From Planctomycetaceae bacterium (GTDB taxonomy: Bacteria; Planctomycetota; Planctomycetia; Pirellulales; Thermoguttaceae), in NCBI GenBank assembly GCA_031254675.1, contig JAIRTV010000544.1:1-6113 (forward strand): DNA of 6,113 nt, read 5' to 3'. The position numbers and the translations under genes are program-made. The notes beneath the pieces were generated by a model. The model made no database searches. It saw only the letters and a program-made list of their open reading frames with translations, and was not told where the DNA came from. This document shows, in pieces, positions 1-5,989 of this stretch. The number at the start of each line of letters is the position of its first letter. Within the stretch, counting starts at the first letter, position 1.

Positions 1-1155
1 TTAGCGGTGATAGTATTTTTGATAAATTTGTCTGATTTGTTGCGTCATGTAATGATGATCAAATTGTTGCGAAAATAATTGACGACCGGTTTGTCCCATT
101 TCATGGCGGAGTGTCGGGTTTTCAGCTAACCGAATAACCGCATCTGTTAATTCCGCAACAGATTGCGGCGGAAGAAGAAATCCGGTTTTGCCATCCAAGA
201 CCACTTCCTTCGCCCCATCAATATCATAACTAATAACCGGTTTGCCTGCCAAAAGAGCTTGCGGCAACACTCGCGCCAAACCTTCTCGAAGACTCGTATG
301 AACAACTATATCCATCGCAGAAATCATTGCCGGAATCTGTTCCGGCGGAACCAGTCCGGCAAAAATAAAATAGTCTTCCAACCCCAATCGACCTATTTCG
401 CGACGATAATATTCCGTTAGAATACCGTTACCAACAAAAAGAAATCGAACCTGAGGAATCCGTTCAATAATTGATCTTGCCGCAGCAATTATAAATTCGT
501 GTCCTTTAAGATGGAACAAACGAGCAATCTTGCCAACCACAAAATGCTTGTCCGACAATCCAAATTGTTGGCGTACCGAAATACGGAATTTTTCCGACTC
601 AAGAAACGGTTCCGTTTCCATTCCGCTGTACACCGTAACAAATTTCTCGCTCGGAGCAACCTTTCCCGTAACCATTAAATCCGTCATCGCATCCGCAACA
701 GAAATCATCGCATGGCAATACCGAGCCGCCCCATATTCACAATATTTGTAAAATTCCCGAACCAAATAATTTTGAAACGGATAAAACGGCGCCCCGTGAA
801 CACTGTGAATCACAACACGCACACCAAGATTCCAAGCGGCAATACGACCAAGAATCCCCGCTTTCGCGCTGTGTGTGTGAACAACATCAGGACGAAATTC
901 CCGTAACGTCCGTTTGATTTCCCAATAAGCCGCAATATCATGCCAAAGCGAAATATTACGAATAAGATGCGGTAAAACAATTGTCGGAATTGTCCGAACC
1001 GCACGATTCATCAGAGTTCCTTCCGGTCCGGTCGTCGGTCCCACAATCAGAAGAACATCATCACCGTAATCGTTTATCAAGTCTTCACAATTGAGTATCG
1101 TGTTTTCCTGCGCACCACCAATAATCAAACGTGTAATGATATGGGCAACTCTCAT
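1..1155 (-). CDS. Family 4 (GT-B) glycosyltransferase
   Basis: This is a complete 384-residue cytoplasmic or membrane-associated glycosyltransferase that probably moves a sugar from a nucleotide-sugar donor onto a lipid-linked or polysaccharide acceptor in cell-surface glycan synthesis. The N-terminal acceptor half carries GGAQENT (residues 13-19) and HTHSAKAGILGR (93-104). The C-terminal donor half carries VGKIARL (207-213), the LKG lysine (217), FLFVGNG (near 238-244), REGLARVLPQ (290-299) and GFLLPP (325-330). The usual E-x7-E donor motif reads Glu291-x7-Gln299, so the second acid is replaced. I chose the ATG at 1155, giving MRVAHIITRL as in the family; a TTG seven codons upstream (1176) is possible but less likely. 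No Shine-Dalgarno sequence precedes either start. The length is normal for GT4. Substrate cannot be read from the sequence. The DUF58 gene lies 158 bp upstream on the same strand with no clear functional link. Confidence 0.93.
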   Translation of the reverse strand: MRVAHIITRLIIGGAQENTILNCEDLINDYGDDVLLIVGPTTGPEGTLMNRAVRTIPTIVLPHLIRNISLWHDIAAYWEIKRTLREFRPDVVHTHSAKAGILGRIAAWNLGVRVVIHSVHGAPFYPFQNYLVREFYKYCEYGAARYCHAMISVADAMTDLMVTGKVAPSEKFVTVYSGMETEPFLESEKFRISVRQQFGLSDKHFVVGKIARLFHLKGHEFIIAAARSIIERIPQVRFLFVGNGILTEYYRREIGRLGLEDYFIFAGLVPPEQIPAMISAMDIVVHTSLREGLARVLPQALLAGKPVISYDIDGAKEVVLDGKTGFLLPPQSVAELTDAVIRLAENPTLRHEMGQTGRQLFSQQFDHHYMTQQIRQIYQKYYHR

Positions 1156-1180
1156 ACGGTTATTTTTTGCAGGCAATCAT

Positions 1181-1267
1181 TCACGATTTGACAATTCCGA
1201 TTTTGCCCGACAACAATAAGGCAATACCAATAATTGTTTTTGTTTCGGAATCATCAAGTGTTCGCAT
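1181..1267 (-). CDS. Possible small ORF upstream of the glycosyltransferase
   Basis: An ATG at 1267 opens a 28-codon frame ending in TGA, just before the glycosyltransferase start region and in a different frame from it. It could be read five codons longer from a TTG at 1282. The peptide begins MRTLDDSETK and continues with a hydrophobic stretch IIGIALLLSG followed by basic residues, so it could be a tiny membrane peptide, a leader peptide or chance. Only a weak purine run (GGGAA) lies upstream. I do not recognise it. It fits between the stop of the DUF58 gene and the glycosyltransferase and would lie downstream of the candidate promoter at 1281-1309 if read from the ATG. Confidence 0.15.
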   Translation of the reverse strand: MRTLDDSETKTIIGIALLLSGKIGIVKS

Positions 1268-1280
1268 TTTGAGTTCCCGC

Positions 1281-1309
1281 AATATATTTTACTTTTGACA
1301 GTCGTTCAA
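1281..1309 (-). promoter_or_regulatory. Candidate sigma-70-type promoter for the glycosyltransferase
   Basis: Read on the minus strand, TTGAAC (1309-1304) is followed after exactly 17 bp by TATATT (1286-1281). The -10 matches the consensus at five of six positions and the -35 at four. It sits immediately after the DUF58 stop codon and would give a leader of about 120 nt before the glycosyltransferase ATG. AT-rich DNA yields such matches by chance, so this is only a candidate. Confidence 0.35.
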
Positions 1310-1313
1310 TGTT

Positions 1314-2213
1314 CTACGATTGAGCCATAAACCGTTTGGCAACATAACGTGTCAACATGTAATCATACGGTACGGTTGTATCAGTCAGAACATAATCAAT
1401 ACCCGATTCGCGGCACGCCCGATGATAACTCGACGTGAATTTACGAACTTCTTCAAGATAAGTATTCCGAACCGAATCCGGTTCAACACGAATCCGTTCC
1501 TTCGTTTCCATGTCGTGGAACGCAATCGTGTCTTCAAACGGAAATTCGAGTTCCGCCTTGTCGAAAATATTGAACACAATAACTTCATGTCGGCAATGGG
1601 TAAAATGATGTAACGCCCGCATAATTTCGTCCTGATCATCATACAAATCACTGATCAAAACAATCAGACAACGCTTTTTGAAACGGTTTGCCAAAAGATG
1701 CAGCGTTTCCGCAATACCGGTTTCCTGAGCCGGTTTCATTGCTTCAAGCCGTTCCATCATTTCATGAAAATGACGAGGCGAACTTCTTGCCGGCATATCA
1801 AGACGTATTTCCGTATCAAATGTTGTCAAACCAACGGAATCCTGTTGCCGTGTCATCATGTACGCCAGAATCGCCGTTAAATAACAACCATAATCAAACT
1901 TCGAAATACTCGAAGAATAACGATAACCCATTGAAGCACTTGTATCCAAAATAATCTGGACACGCATATTCGTTTCTTCTTCGTACTGTTTAACGTAGAG
2001 ACGTTCGGTTTTTGCCAACATTTTGAAATCAAGATGACGCGGATCGTCTCCCGCGACATATTCGCGATGTTCGGCAAACTCAATACTAAATCCTTTATTG
2101 GGACTGGCATGAAGACCGGTAATTGAACCTTCCACGACACCACGCGCCACCATTTGTAAGTTTTTAACGCGAGCCAACGCTTGAGGTTCAAGATATTTGT
2201 AACCGGTACTCAT
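1314..2213 (-). CDS. DUF58 domain protein with von Willebrand A-like fold
   Basis: This 299-residue soluble protein belongs to the DUF58 family (COG1721), whose members usually partner with MoxR-type AAA+ ATPases in poorly understood chaperone or assembly roles. The family block is clear: FAEHREY (46-52), GDDPRHLDFK (55-64) and VKQYEEETNMR (74-84). A metal-ion-dependent adhesion site of the VWA fold is complete, with Asp90-x-Ser92-x-Ser94 in LDTSASM, Thr165 in ETG, and Asp189 in LISDLYDD. No signal peptide or membrane segment is visible, so it is probably cytoplasmic, unlike BatA-like VWA proteins. The ATG at 2213 gives the N-terminus expected for the short planctomycete-type version; no Shine-Dalgarno sequence precedes it. 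No MoxR gene is adjacent: the upstream neighbour on the same strand, 111 bp away, is the acidic Trp-repeat protein. The partner ATPase may lie elsewhere in the genome. Confidence 0.93.
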   Translation of the reverse strand: MSTGYKYLEPQALARVKNLQMVARGVVEGSITGLHASPNKGFSIEFAEHREYVAGDDPRHLDFKMLAKTERLYVKQYEEETNMRVQIILDTSASMGYRYSSSISKFDYGCYLTAILAYMMTRQQDSVGLTTFDTEIRLDMPARSSPRHFHEMMERLEAMKPAQETGIAETLHLLANRFKKRCLIVLISDLYDDQDEIMRALHHFTHCRHEVIVFNIFDKAELEFPFEDTIAFHDMETKERIRVEPDSVRNTYLEEVRKFTSSYHRACRESGIDYVLTDTTVPYDYMLTRYVAKRFMAQS

Positions 2214-2239
2214 CGAAACTGGGAAGTTGATGAAGTGTT

Positions 2240-2317
2240 AAGATAAATCAGGAAAACAATGAACTTGGTTTATCTTGAATTTTTCACGCTTGTTTACTAT
2301 TTTAAGCTTTTCAAGAT
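2240..2317 (-). promoter_or_regulatory. Alternative hairpins in the DUF58 gene leader
   Basis: Three segments lie between the acidic-protein stop and the DUF58 start. On the minus-strand RNA they run in order ATCTTGAA (2317-2310), TTCAAGATAAA (2279-2269) and TTTATCTT (2247-2240). The middle segment can pair perfectly over 8 bp with either the first or the third, and the two pairings exclude each other. This is the geometry of an attenuator or switch, but loops are long (30 and 21 nt), stems are AT-rich and there is no terminator T-run, so function is speculative. Confidence 0.25.
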
Positions 2318-2324
2318 TTTATCA

Positions 2325-2684
2325 TTATTCCTCTTCGTCGTCGAAGTCTTCATCGTCATCATCATCGACTTCTTCCCAATCATCATCTTCTTCATCGTCG
2401 TCGTCCCAATCTTCATCATCTTCTTCGTCATCGTCGTCCCAATCGTCGTCGTCGTCCCAATCTTCATCGTCTTCGTCGAATTCGTCATCCCATTCATCGT
2501 CATCATCTTCGTCGTCATCCCAATCATCTTCATCATCTTCCTCATCCCAGTCTTCCTCGTCGTCTTCGTCATCGCTAGCGGCAATACGAGAACAACACGA
2601 AATTGAGCATGAATCAATGGATGATTGCCAAGAGCGGTTTCCAGATTCAACATTTTGTTGAGAAAAATTCAAGGTCGTTTTCAC
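2325..2684 (-). CDS. Asp/Glu-rich low-complexity protein with regularly spaced Trp
   Basis: I do not recognise a family. The 119-residue protein has a short N-terminal part (residues 1-37) rich in Ser, Thr and Asn with Cys26, Cys30 and Cys31. An extreme acidic tail follows (38-119), in which 72 of 82 residues are Asp or Glu and the rest are seven Trp, two Phe and one Val. Aromatics fall at 46, 55, 65, 69, 76, 82, 93, 103 and 114, mostly 9-11 residues apart. There is no signal peptide or membrane segment. I prefer the GTG at 2684 because AGGAG lies 7 nt upstream; an ATG at 2699 would add five residues but has no such site. The reverse frame gives a poly-Ser protein. The minus frame is favoured because TGG is invariant in all seven copies, while the same sites in the Ser frame switch between Gln and His. 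A cation-, histone-like- or DNA-mimic-type binding role is conceivable but unproven. Confidence 0.68.
   Translation of the reverse strand: MKTTLNFSQQNVESGNRSWQSSIDSCSISCCSRIAASDDEDDEEDWDEEDDEDDWDDDEDDDDEWDDEFDEDDEDWDDDDDWDDDDEEDDEDWDDDDEEDDDWEEVDDDDDEDFDDEEE
2328..2573 (-). repeat. Degenerate GAN triplet repeat encoding the acidic tail
   Basis: This 246-bp stretch is almost wholly GAC/GAT/GAA/GAG codons on the minus strand, broken by seven TGG codons, two TTC codons and one GTC. On the plus strand it reads as TCN triplets, which creates long spurious open frames (Ser-rich and Val/Ile-rich) on that strand. The tract probably grew by triplet slippage, with the Trp codons then held by selection. 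Confidence 0.85.
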
Positions 2685-2691
2685 AGTAAGA

Positions 2692-2696
2692 CTCCT
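2692..2696 (-). promoter_or_regulatory. Shine-Dalgarno site AGGAG for the acidic protein
   Basis: AGGAG on the minus strand lies 7 nt before a GTG at 2684. It decides the preferred start, since the ATG at 2699 overlaps this site and has nothing similar upstream. It is the only strong Shine-Dalgarno match before a gene in this window. Confidence 0.55.
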
Positions 2697-2725
2697 CATT
2701 CAAACAGGCTTTTAAGTTGAAGCAC

Positions 2726-2743
2726 TTCGTTCAAAACAACGAA
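2726..2743 (-). promoter_or_regulatory. Short hairpin near the 5' end of the acidic-protein transcript
   Basis: TTCGTT and AACGAA form a perfect 6-bp stem around a 6-nt loop. If transcription starts about 7 bp after the extended -10 at 2753-2761, the mRNA would begin a few nucleotides before this stem. Such 5' stem-loops are known to stabilise bacterial transcripts. It may also be chance. Confidence 0.3.
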
Positions 2744-2752
2744 TCGATTTGG

Positions 2753-2761
2753 ATTATAACA
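2753..2761 (-). promoter_or_regulatory. Extended -10 promoter for the acidic protein
   Basis: The minus strand reads TGTTATAAT, a perfect extended -10 element (TGn-TATAAT). No good -35 hexamer lies 16-19 bp upstream, which is normal for extended -10 promoters. The predicted start near 2746 would give a leader of about 60 nt to the GTG at 2684. The DUF58 gene could be read through from here, as no terminator is seen between the two genes. Confidence 0.5.
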
Positions 2762-3060
2762 TCCAAAACGAATTTGCACGCCATTATCTCCAATTTTAAA
2801 AAAAATAAAAGGGATGGTAGGCTGATTTTCCATTTTTCGTCAGAAATTTGTATTTGCTTGATTGATAAATCAAAAAATTTCCTAGTGTTTATTAGGATGG
2901 TTGTCAATATTAATATAGCTGGAGTGTTCCAAAAAGGCAGTTATGGTATCTTTTTTTTGTATTACGTTTGTTTGTTTCCTGCTCTACATTGGACTTTTTC
3001 TTTAACTTGTCTCCAACACAAGGTCTTGTACTTGAAAACTTATTTTGATGGTGATTTTAT
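2762..3060. other. AT-rich intergenic stretch without a supported gene
   Basis: This part of the divergent intergenic region holds many A and T runs. A frame open from a TTG at 2717 to 3064 on the plus strand has no recognisable domain and overlaps the minus-strand promoter, so I do not call it. No convincing terminator, RNA gene or repeat was seen here. Confidence 0.6.
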
Positions 3061-3133
3061 TTGAACGCGGAAAACACAGGAAACACGGAACTTTTTTTAT
3101 TTTTTCTGTGTCTTCCGTGTTTTCTGTGTTCAA
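3061..3133. repeat. Palindromic repeat built of ACACGGAA-like units
   Basis: The arms 3061-3090 and 3104-3133 are inverted copies that match at 24 of 30 positions, both bounded by TTGAAC/GTTCAA, around a 13-nt T-rich centre. In a plus-strand RNA four of the six mismatches become G-U pairs, so 28 of 30 positions could pair. Each arm is itself about three copies of a 9-10 nt unit resembling AAACACGGA. From memory, strings of this kind (AACACGGAAAACACGGAAG and variants) recur between genes in many environmental bacterial genomes, so this is probably one copy of a dispersed family. It lacks a 3' T-run, so a terminator role is uncertain. Confidence 0.75.
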
Positions 3134-3284
3134 TTGATTCCTCAAGGACAAGAGGATTGTTTCATTCTTTATATTCGAGTTAGGGAAAAGGTCAAATACG
3201 CTCTAAGAATGTGTTGAGCGGGTCTCGTGGGCAATCTTGATAAGAGGGACTCAAAACGCTCTTGCAACAAACTTGGTATTTCAG

Positions 3285-3312
3285 TAAGATTAACGCGATA
3301 AGATTAACACGA
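3285..3312. repeat. Two-copy 14-bp tandem repeat
   Basis: TAAGATTAACGCGA (3285-3298) is followed directly by TAAGATTAACACGA (3299-3312), differing at one base. It lies 165 bp before the start of the HD protein gene. It could be a pair of operator sites or a fragment of a dispersed intergenic repeat. A weak promoter-like pair, TTGCAA (3262-3267) and TAAGAT (3285-3290) with 17-bp spacing, overlaps the first unit. Confidence 0.6.
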
Positions 3313-3316
3313 TTCC

Positions 3317-3386
3317 TAAGGAATTTTATTTGTTAAAGCAAAAGTTGGGTCAACACAAAACGATGTTTTGCTCCAAAAATTCCTTA
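3317..3386 (+). promoter_or_regulatory. Potential three-way-junction leader before the HD gene
   Basis: TAAGGAATTTT (3317-3327) and AAAATTCCTTA (3376-3386) are a perfect 11-bp inverted repeat. Between them lie two further hairpins: GTTG-GGT-CAAC (3344-3354) and CAAAAC-GAT-GTTTTG (3356-3370). AGCAAAA (3337-3343) and TTTTGCT (3366-3372) give an alternative inner stem. The layout resembles a closing stem with two inner arms. I match it to no known riboswitch class. The stems are AT-rich, so chance pairing remains possible. Confidence 0.3.
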
Positions 3387-3476
3387 ATTTCATACGCATG
3401 AGAGAACCGCACACGGCACACATTGCACTCCTCCAATCGTCCTCTTACCATTTTTGGAAACGGTTACAAGCAATTT

Positions 3477-5870
3477 ATGTCAACACTTAACTCGTCAAAC
3501 AATATTCCCGCCGTTTCATTGCCGCCACGCCGAACTCGTAGTGAACGTGTTGCGGTGCGGTCGTCCTCGAAAGGTAGTTTTTCGAAATTTGTCGCGGATT
3601 CAAAACACAACCATTGGGGAGTGTTTCTGGGCATGATGTTTCTGGCGGCAACAGCGATTAGTTGTCTGATTGAGGCGTGGAATCCTCCGTTTCGGTTTCA
3701 TTCCAATCATATTACGGAACGTGCCATCGTCTGCAACACCGCCTTTTCTATCGCCAGTCCCGAAGCCAAACGTCTTGCCAGAGATCGGGCAAGTTGGGAA
3801 TCGCTTTATGTGTTCGTCAACGACCCCAAACCACTCGTGCAACTCCGCGAATCCCTCTGGAATACTGTCGCCGCTCTGGTCAACGCCCAATCGTTTGACC
3901 AACTCGACGATAATGGAAAAGAAATGTGGTCGCACTTTCTCAAATCAAGCGGAAAAGAACCAACGCCCGAAGAAATCAATCCACGTGCCGCCTTTGATAC
4001 TTTTGTCGCCTACTTCAAAGATGATACCAGTTTCGATCTGTTCAATAATCGCCTCAAACAAGTATTCACGCCCTTTGAATTGCACGGAACATTGCGAGCC
4101 TTGCATTACGGGGCAAAACAAGGAAGTCAAGATCAGATTTTGGTTTACCGTACAGAAGATACACCCGACCATGCTGTTCCTTTTAAAGTAAGCGATGTTT
4201 TGATTCGCGACGGGACTCGCTTCAAAGAAGCCTTGCAACGTGAATTTCATAACCCCGTTCTCGTCGATCAACTCTTTAATTGGCTTAGCCCAAAACTTGA
4301 AGAAACGCTCAAAGAAGATAAAAACGCCACCGCCGATCTAGAACAAAAAGCAGCAGAAGCCGTAGGTGATGTGATTGTTGAGTTTGTCCCGGGTCAAGTC
4401 ATTGTTGAGGCGGGTGTTCGTCTGGAAACGGAAGAAATTGCTCTTTTGCGTGCCGAATACCGAGCCTTTCTGCTTAAATGTTCTCCGAGTGTGCGGTTTC
4501 TTCGATTTCTGGCTGTTTTGGGAACGATTTTTATTCTAATGGTAATTGTGTGGGGGTTTGTGCAACGATTGGAGCGTCGGCGTCCGAAATTACCGTTCTC
4601 TTTTGCGGTTCTGATGGGTGGTATGGTTTTGGCGGTGGCGGTGTCGCAATGTATTCAACGTTTCTCGCTAACAATTGCCGAAGGCGAAATTATACCGCTT
4701 CTTTTATTTGTCATGGTTGTTTCGATTATGTATTCTTGGGAGTTGGCAATCGTGTTGTCAACCATTTTGGCGTTAATTTTTGTGTTTGGCAATGGTGGCG
4801 GGAACGATTTGTTAATGATTCTGCTTTGTGTTACTATTACGACGGCAATTCAATTGGGGCGATTGCGGTCTCGAAAAAAATTGGTTGCGGTTTGTTTTTT
4901 TTCGGGGGTTGCTGTTTTTGTTCTGACGATCACAACAGGGATTCTCGGCAATCGCCCTTTGGAAACACCATTATTACTTGATGCATCGTTTAATTTCGTT
5001 TGGTCATTCCTTGCCGGTTTTATTATGACGGGAATGTTGCCGTTTATCGAAGAACCGTTTGGTATTCTAACGGACATGCGTCTGTTGGAGCTAGGTAACG
5101 TGTCACAACCGTTACTCCAAAGCCTTATCCGGCTTGCACCGGCAACTTATGGACATTGCATGCAAGTTGGCACGATTGCCGAAACCGCCGCCGAAGCCAT
5201 CGGATCACGTGGTTTGTTAACGCGGGTTGGGGCTTATTTTCACGACATCGGCAAAATTATGAAACCGGAATATTACAGCGAAAACCAAGGAGGTTTGGAC
5301 AATATTCACGATCATATCGAACCACAAGTTAGTACTATTGTTCTGATTGCGCATGTTAAGGATGGTATTGATCTTGCGCGGCAACACCGATTGCCCAAAC
5401 CGCTCATTGATTTGATCGAGCAACATCACGGAACTTCGTTGGTGTCGTTTTTTTACGGGCGTGCCGCAAAAGGAAACAAGGATGAATCAGCAAAAATTGA
5501 GGAAAGTACTTACCGCTATCCGGGACCGAAACCGCAAACTAAAGAAGCGGCTATTTTGATGATTGCGGATACTTGTGAGAGTGCGTGCCGCAGCATGGGA
5601 ACTGCGGCAACTCCGGGAAAAATTGAGAATCGTGTTCATGTTCTGATCAAGCAAAAACTTGATGACGGACAATTTGACGATTCCGGTTTAACACTTCGTG
5701 AATTGAAGATTATCGAAAATAGTGTGATTAAATCGATTATTGCTGCAATGCACGGACGAATCAAATATCCTGACCAAGAACCCGACTCTTCCCCCAAAAT
5801 AATAGAACCCGAACCCACAACAGCAGAAACCGAAACGACCACGAATCCCACTGCCACAAAAAAAGTTTGA
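3477..5870 (+). CDS. pgpH: 7TM-HD phosphohydrolase, PgpH/YqfF type, probable c-di-AMP phosphodiesterase
   Basis: This 797-residue inner-membrane enzyme probably hydrolyses cyclic di-AMP to pApA, as shown for Listeria PgpH. A basic Ser/Arg-rich cytosolic N-terminus leads to a membrane segment (48-68). A periplasmic 7TMR-HDED region (about 69-342) follows, ending in the conserved VPGQVIVEAGVRLETEE block. About seven membrane helices span 343-523. The cytosolic HD domain (about 535-760) keeps every expected metal ligand: His560 (TYGHCMQV), His589-Asp590 (YFHDIGK), His626 (IAHVKDG), His650-His651 (EQHHG) and Asp698 (MIADT). The tail is rich in Pro, Glu and Thr. I chose the ATG at 3477; a TTG at 3423 would add 18 residues. 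No Shine-Dalgarno sequence is seen. Genes of this family often sit between phoH and ybeY, but upstream here is a ~790-bp gap to a divergent gene and downstream an unrelated start. Family assignment is firm; the exact nucleotide substrate is inferred. Confidence 0.93.
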   Translation: MSTLNSSNNIPAVSLPPRRTRSERVAVRSSSKGSFSKFVADSKHNHWGVFLGMMFLAATAISCLIEAWNPPFRFHSNHITERAIVCNTAFSIASPEAKRLARDRASWESLYVFVNDPKPLVQLRESLWNTVAALVNAQSFDQLDDNGKEMWSHFLKSSGKEPTPEEINPRAAFDTFVAYFKDDTSFDLFNNRLKQVFTPFELHGTLRALHYGAKQGSQDQILVYRTEDTPDHAVPFKVSDVLIRDGTRFKEALQREFHNPVLVDQLFNWLSPKLEETLKEDKNATADLEQKAAEAVGDVIVEFVPGQVIVEAGVRLETEEIALLRAEYRAFLLKCSPSVRFLRFLAVLGTIFILMVIVWGFVQRLERRRPKLPFSFAVLMGGMVLAVAVSQCIQRFSLTIAEGEIIPLLLFVMVVSIMYSWELAIVLSTILALIFVFGNGGGNDLLMILLCVTITTAIQLGRLRSRKKLVAVCFFSGVAVFVLTITTGILGNRPLETPLLLDASFNFVWSFLAGFIMTGMLPFIEEPFGILTDMRLLELGNVSQPLLQSLIRLAPATYGHCMQVGTIAETAAEAIGSRGLLTRVGAYFHDIGKIMKPEYYSENQGGLDNIHDHIEPQVSTIVLIAHVKDGIDLARQHRLPKPLIDLIEQHHGTSLVSFFYGRAAKGNKDESAKIEESTYRYPGPKPQTKEAAILMIADTCESACRSMGTAATPGKIENRVHVLIKQKLDDGQFDDSGLTLRELKIIENSVIKSIIAAMHGRIKYPDQEPDSSPKIIEPEPTTAETETTTNPTATKKV

Positions 5871-5989
5871 CGGAAACATGAAAAAGACGGATACAAAAGA
5901 AAAAAATGTAACTATACTTTTTACACTTTGAACATCAGAAGCTGGTCGGTACCTTGATTCGCTAATTATTCAAGAAGCCAAAAAATGTA

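Noticed and set aside
1295..1320. TTGACA followed by TACGAT on the plus strand
   Set aside because: Spacing is only 14 bp and it would drive antisense transcription into the DUF58 gene with no plus-strand gene downstream.
2259..2606. Plus-strand Val/Ile/Phe-rich frame that looks like a membrane protein
   Set aside because: The hydrophobicity is produced by GTC/ATC/TTC reading of the same triplet repeat; it has no charged loops or start signal.
2275..2661. Plus-strand Ser-rich frame of about 128 codons
   Set aside because: It is the reverse reading of the acidic triplet tract. At the seven Trp sites this frame alternates between Gln and His, whereas the minus frame keeps TGG every time, and the minus frame has a Shine-Dalgarno site.
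2717..3064. Plus-strand frame of 115 codons in the intergenic region
   Set aside because: TTG start, AT-run composition, no domain or ribosome site, and it overlaps the minus-strand promoter.
3061..3133. Reading the palindrome as an intrinsic terminator
   Set aside because: No T-run follows the stem; the T-rich part is in the loop, and neither flanking gene ends near it.
3061..3386. Possible CRISPR array from repeated motifs
   Set aside because: The repeats differ in sequence, are only two copies each or inverted, and have no regular spacers.
3423..3476. TTG start for the HD protein, 18 codons upstream of the ATG
   Set aside because: No ribosome site, and the added residues show no family similarity; the ATG at 3477 already gives a full-length protein.
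5878..5931. 17-codon frame right after the HD gene stop
   Set aside because: Very short, Lys/Thr-rich by base composition, with no ribosome site or conserved feature.
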